A stretch of 16,940 bases of DNA. It comes from Gammaproteobacteria bacterium (GTDB lineage Bacteria > Pseudomonadota > Gammaproteobacteria > Arenicellales > Spongiicolonaceae). The translations under genes were made by a program, and so were the position numbers. Below the pieces are notes generated by a model. It searched no databases. It was not told the DNA's origin and worked only from the letters and a program-made list of their open reading frames with translations. Shown here piece after piece: positions 16,517 to 16,940 of this stretch (its first letter is position 1; each line of letters starts with the position of its first letter). Location of the stretch: NCBI GenBank assembly GCA_007570945.1, contig RKSH01000228.1, forward strand, positions 1 through 16,940, given 5' to 3'.

Positions 16517-16940
16517 CGCCGCCGTCTCCGTTCCGCACATCCACCACGCTGGCGCCGAAGCGCTCCTTGATTGCGCGCACATGGTCGTCGTTGTCCACGC
16601 TGCGGCGCACTTCCGCGGCGGCGTTGTCGGCTTGTTCGCTTTGGCTTTGCGCCGGCGTCACGGCATCGGCGCCCTCCGCCTCCTCGGCAACTTTGAATTC
16701 AAGCCGCACCGCAACGCCGGTCATGCGGCTCAGACAACCGGCCAGCGACGCCGCCCGCTCTTCATGGAACATGGGCGCATTGTCCAGCACCAGGTGCACG
16801 CAGTCACCGTCCACTTTGACCGGCTTGGAATGAAACGCCAACTGCCGCACCATCGCCCGGGCTCCCGAAGCCTCCACCCACTGCGGCCAGGTTTCGGCGT
16901 TGAGTTCACTGAGATTGAATTTCGCCGGTGGTTTCGACGG
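16506..16940 (-). CDS. dnaX: DNA polymerase III subunit gamma/tau, C-terminal 144 residues only
   Basis: The minus-strand frame is open from the window edge to TAA at 16508-16506. The visible residues resemble the C-terminal domain V of proteobacterial tau, which binds the alpha polymerase subunit: LNAETWPQWVEASGARAMVR, then QLAFHSKPVKVDGDCVHLVL, then a linker rich in A, E and Q, and a final DDHVRAIKERFGASVVD. Identity rests on this pattern plus the standard dnaX-ybaB-recR order. The ATPase and zinc-finger domains would lie beyond position 16940. The C-terminal tail NGDGGDGV is short and glycine-rich, unlike the SxxPL ending usual in the family. A programmed frameshift making gamma cannot be judged from this part. 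Confidence 0.88.
   Translation of the reverse strand, partial: PSKPPAKFNLSELNAETWPQWVEASGARAMVRQLAFHSKPVKVDGDCVHLVLDNAPMFHEERAASLAGCLSRMTGVAVRLEFKVAEEAEGADAVTPAQSQSEQADNAAAEVRRSVDNDDHVRAIKERFGASVVDVRNGDGGDGV

Noticed and set aside
16517..16582. Longer start for ybaB
   Set aside because: The added residues lack family resemblance, overlap further into dnaX, and ATG 16516 has its own GGAGA site.

Overview
The window looks like chromosomal DNA of a GC-rich proteobacterium, probably a gammaproteobacterium. The dnaX end carries the C-terminal tau-type domain and is followed by ybaB-recR, as is common in that class. The sulfite reductase locus (cysG, DUF2849, cysI, DUF934) and the 1.6-kb-residue NAD glutamate dehydrogenase also occur in alphaproteobacteria, so the class is inference only. 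I see no rRNA, tRNA, CRISPR array, transposase or phage gene.

Layout: (1) 1-814, minus strand: the first 271 residues of a DNA methyltransferase of the TSPPYN type, cut by the window edge and clearly lower in GC than its neighbours. (2) 869-4191, minus strand: an XRE-cupin regulator, glyA and soxB (sarcosine oxidase beta), a one-carbon/sarcosine locus. Between glyA and soxB lies a 21-bp tandem repeat. It encodes a 47-residue heptad-repeat leader ORF with its own Shine-Dalgarno, ending just before the soxB start. The usual soxD, soxA and soxG are not next to soxB; the methyltransferase sits there instead. (3) 4192-4449: an AT-rich divergent control region with two related 16-bp palindromes, a weak third copy and a long hairpin. 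(4) 4450-8669, plus strand: a tightly packed six-gene operon encoding a 2Fe-2S ferredoxin, a siroheme synthase with a ruined methyltransferase half, DUF2849, a siroheme sulfite/nitrite reductase, DUF934 and a seven-iron ferredoxin FdxA.

(5) 8699-10684, minus strand: acetoacetyl-CoA synthetase. It is divergent from (6) 10740-15578, plus strand: the large NAD-specific glutamate dehydrogenase, with 55 bp and apparently interlocked promoters between them. (7) 15597-16940, minus strand: the dnaX(3' end)-ybaB-recR replication/repair cluster, with overlapping genes.

How the genes fit together: the plus-strand operon appears to be a ferredoxin-driven sulfite reduction unit with its own siroheme supply. 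glyA and soxB handle glycine/serine, folate one-carbon units and sarcosine. The XRE-cupin regulator probably controls its own operon and perhaps the ferredoxin operon through the palindromes. The least explained items are the leader ORF/tandem repeat before soxB, the palindromic control region, the decayed CysG domain and the interrupted sox operon.
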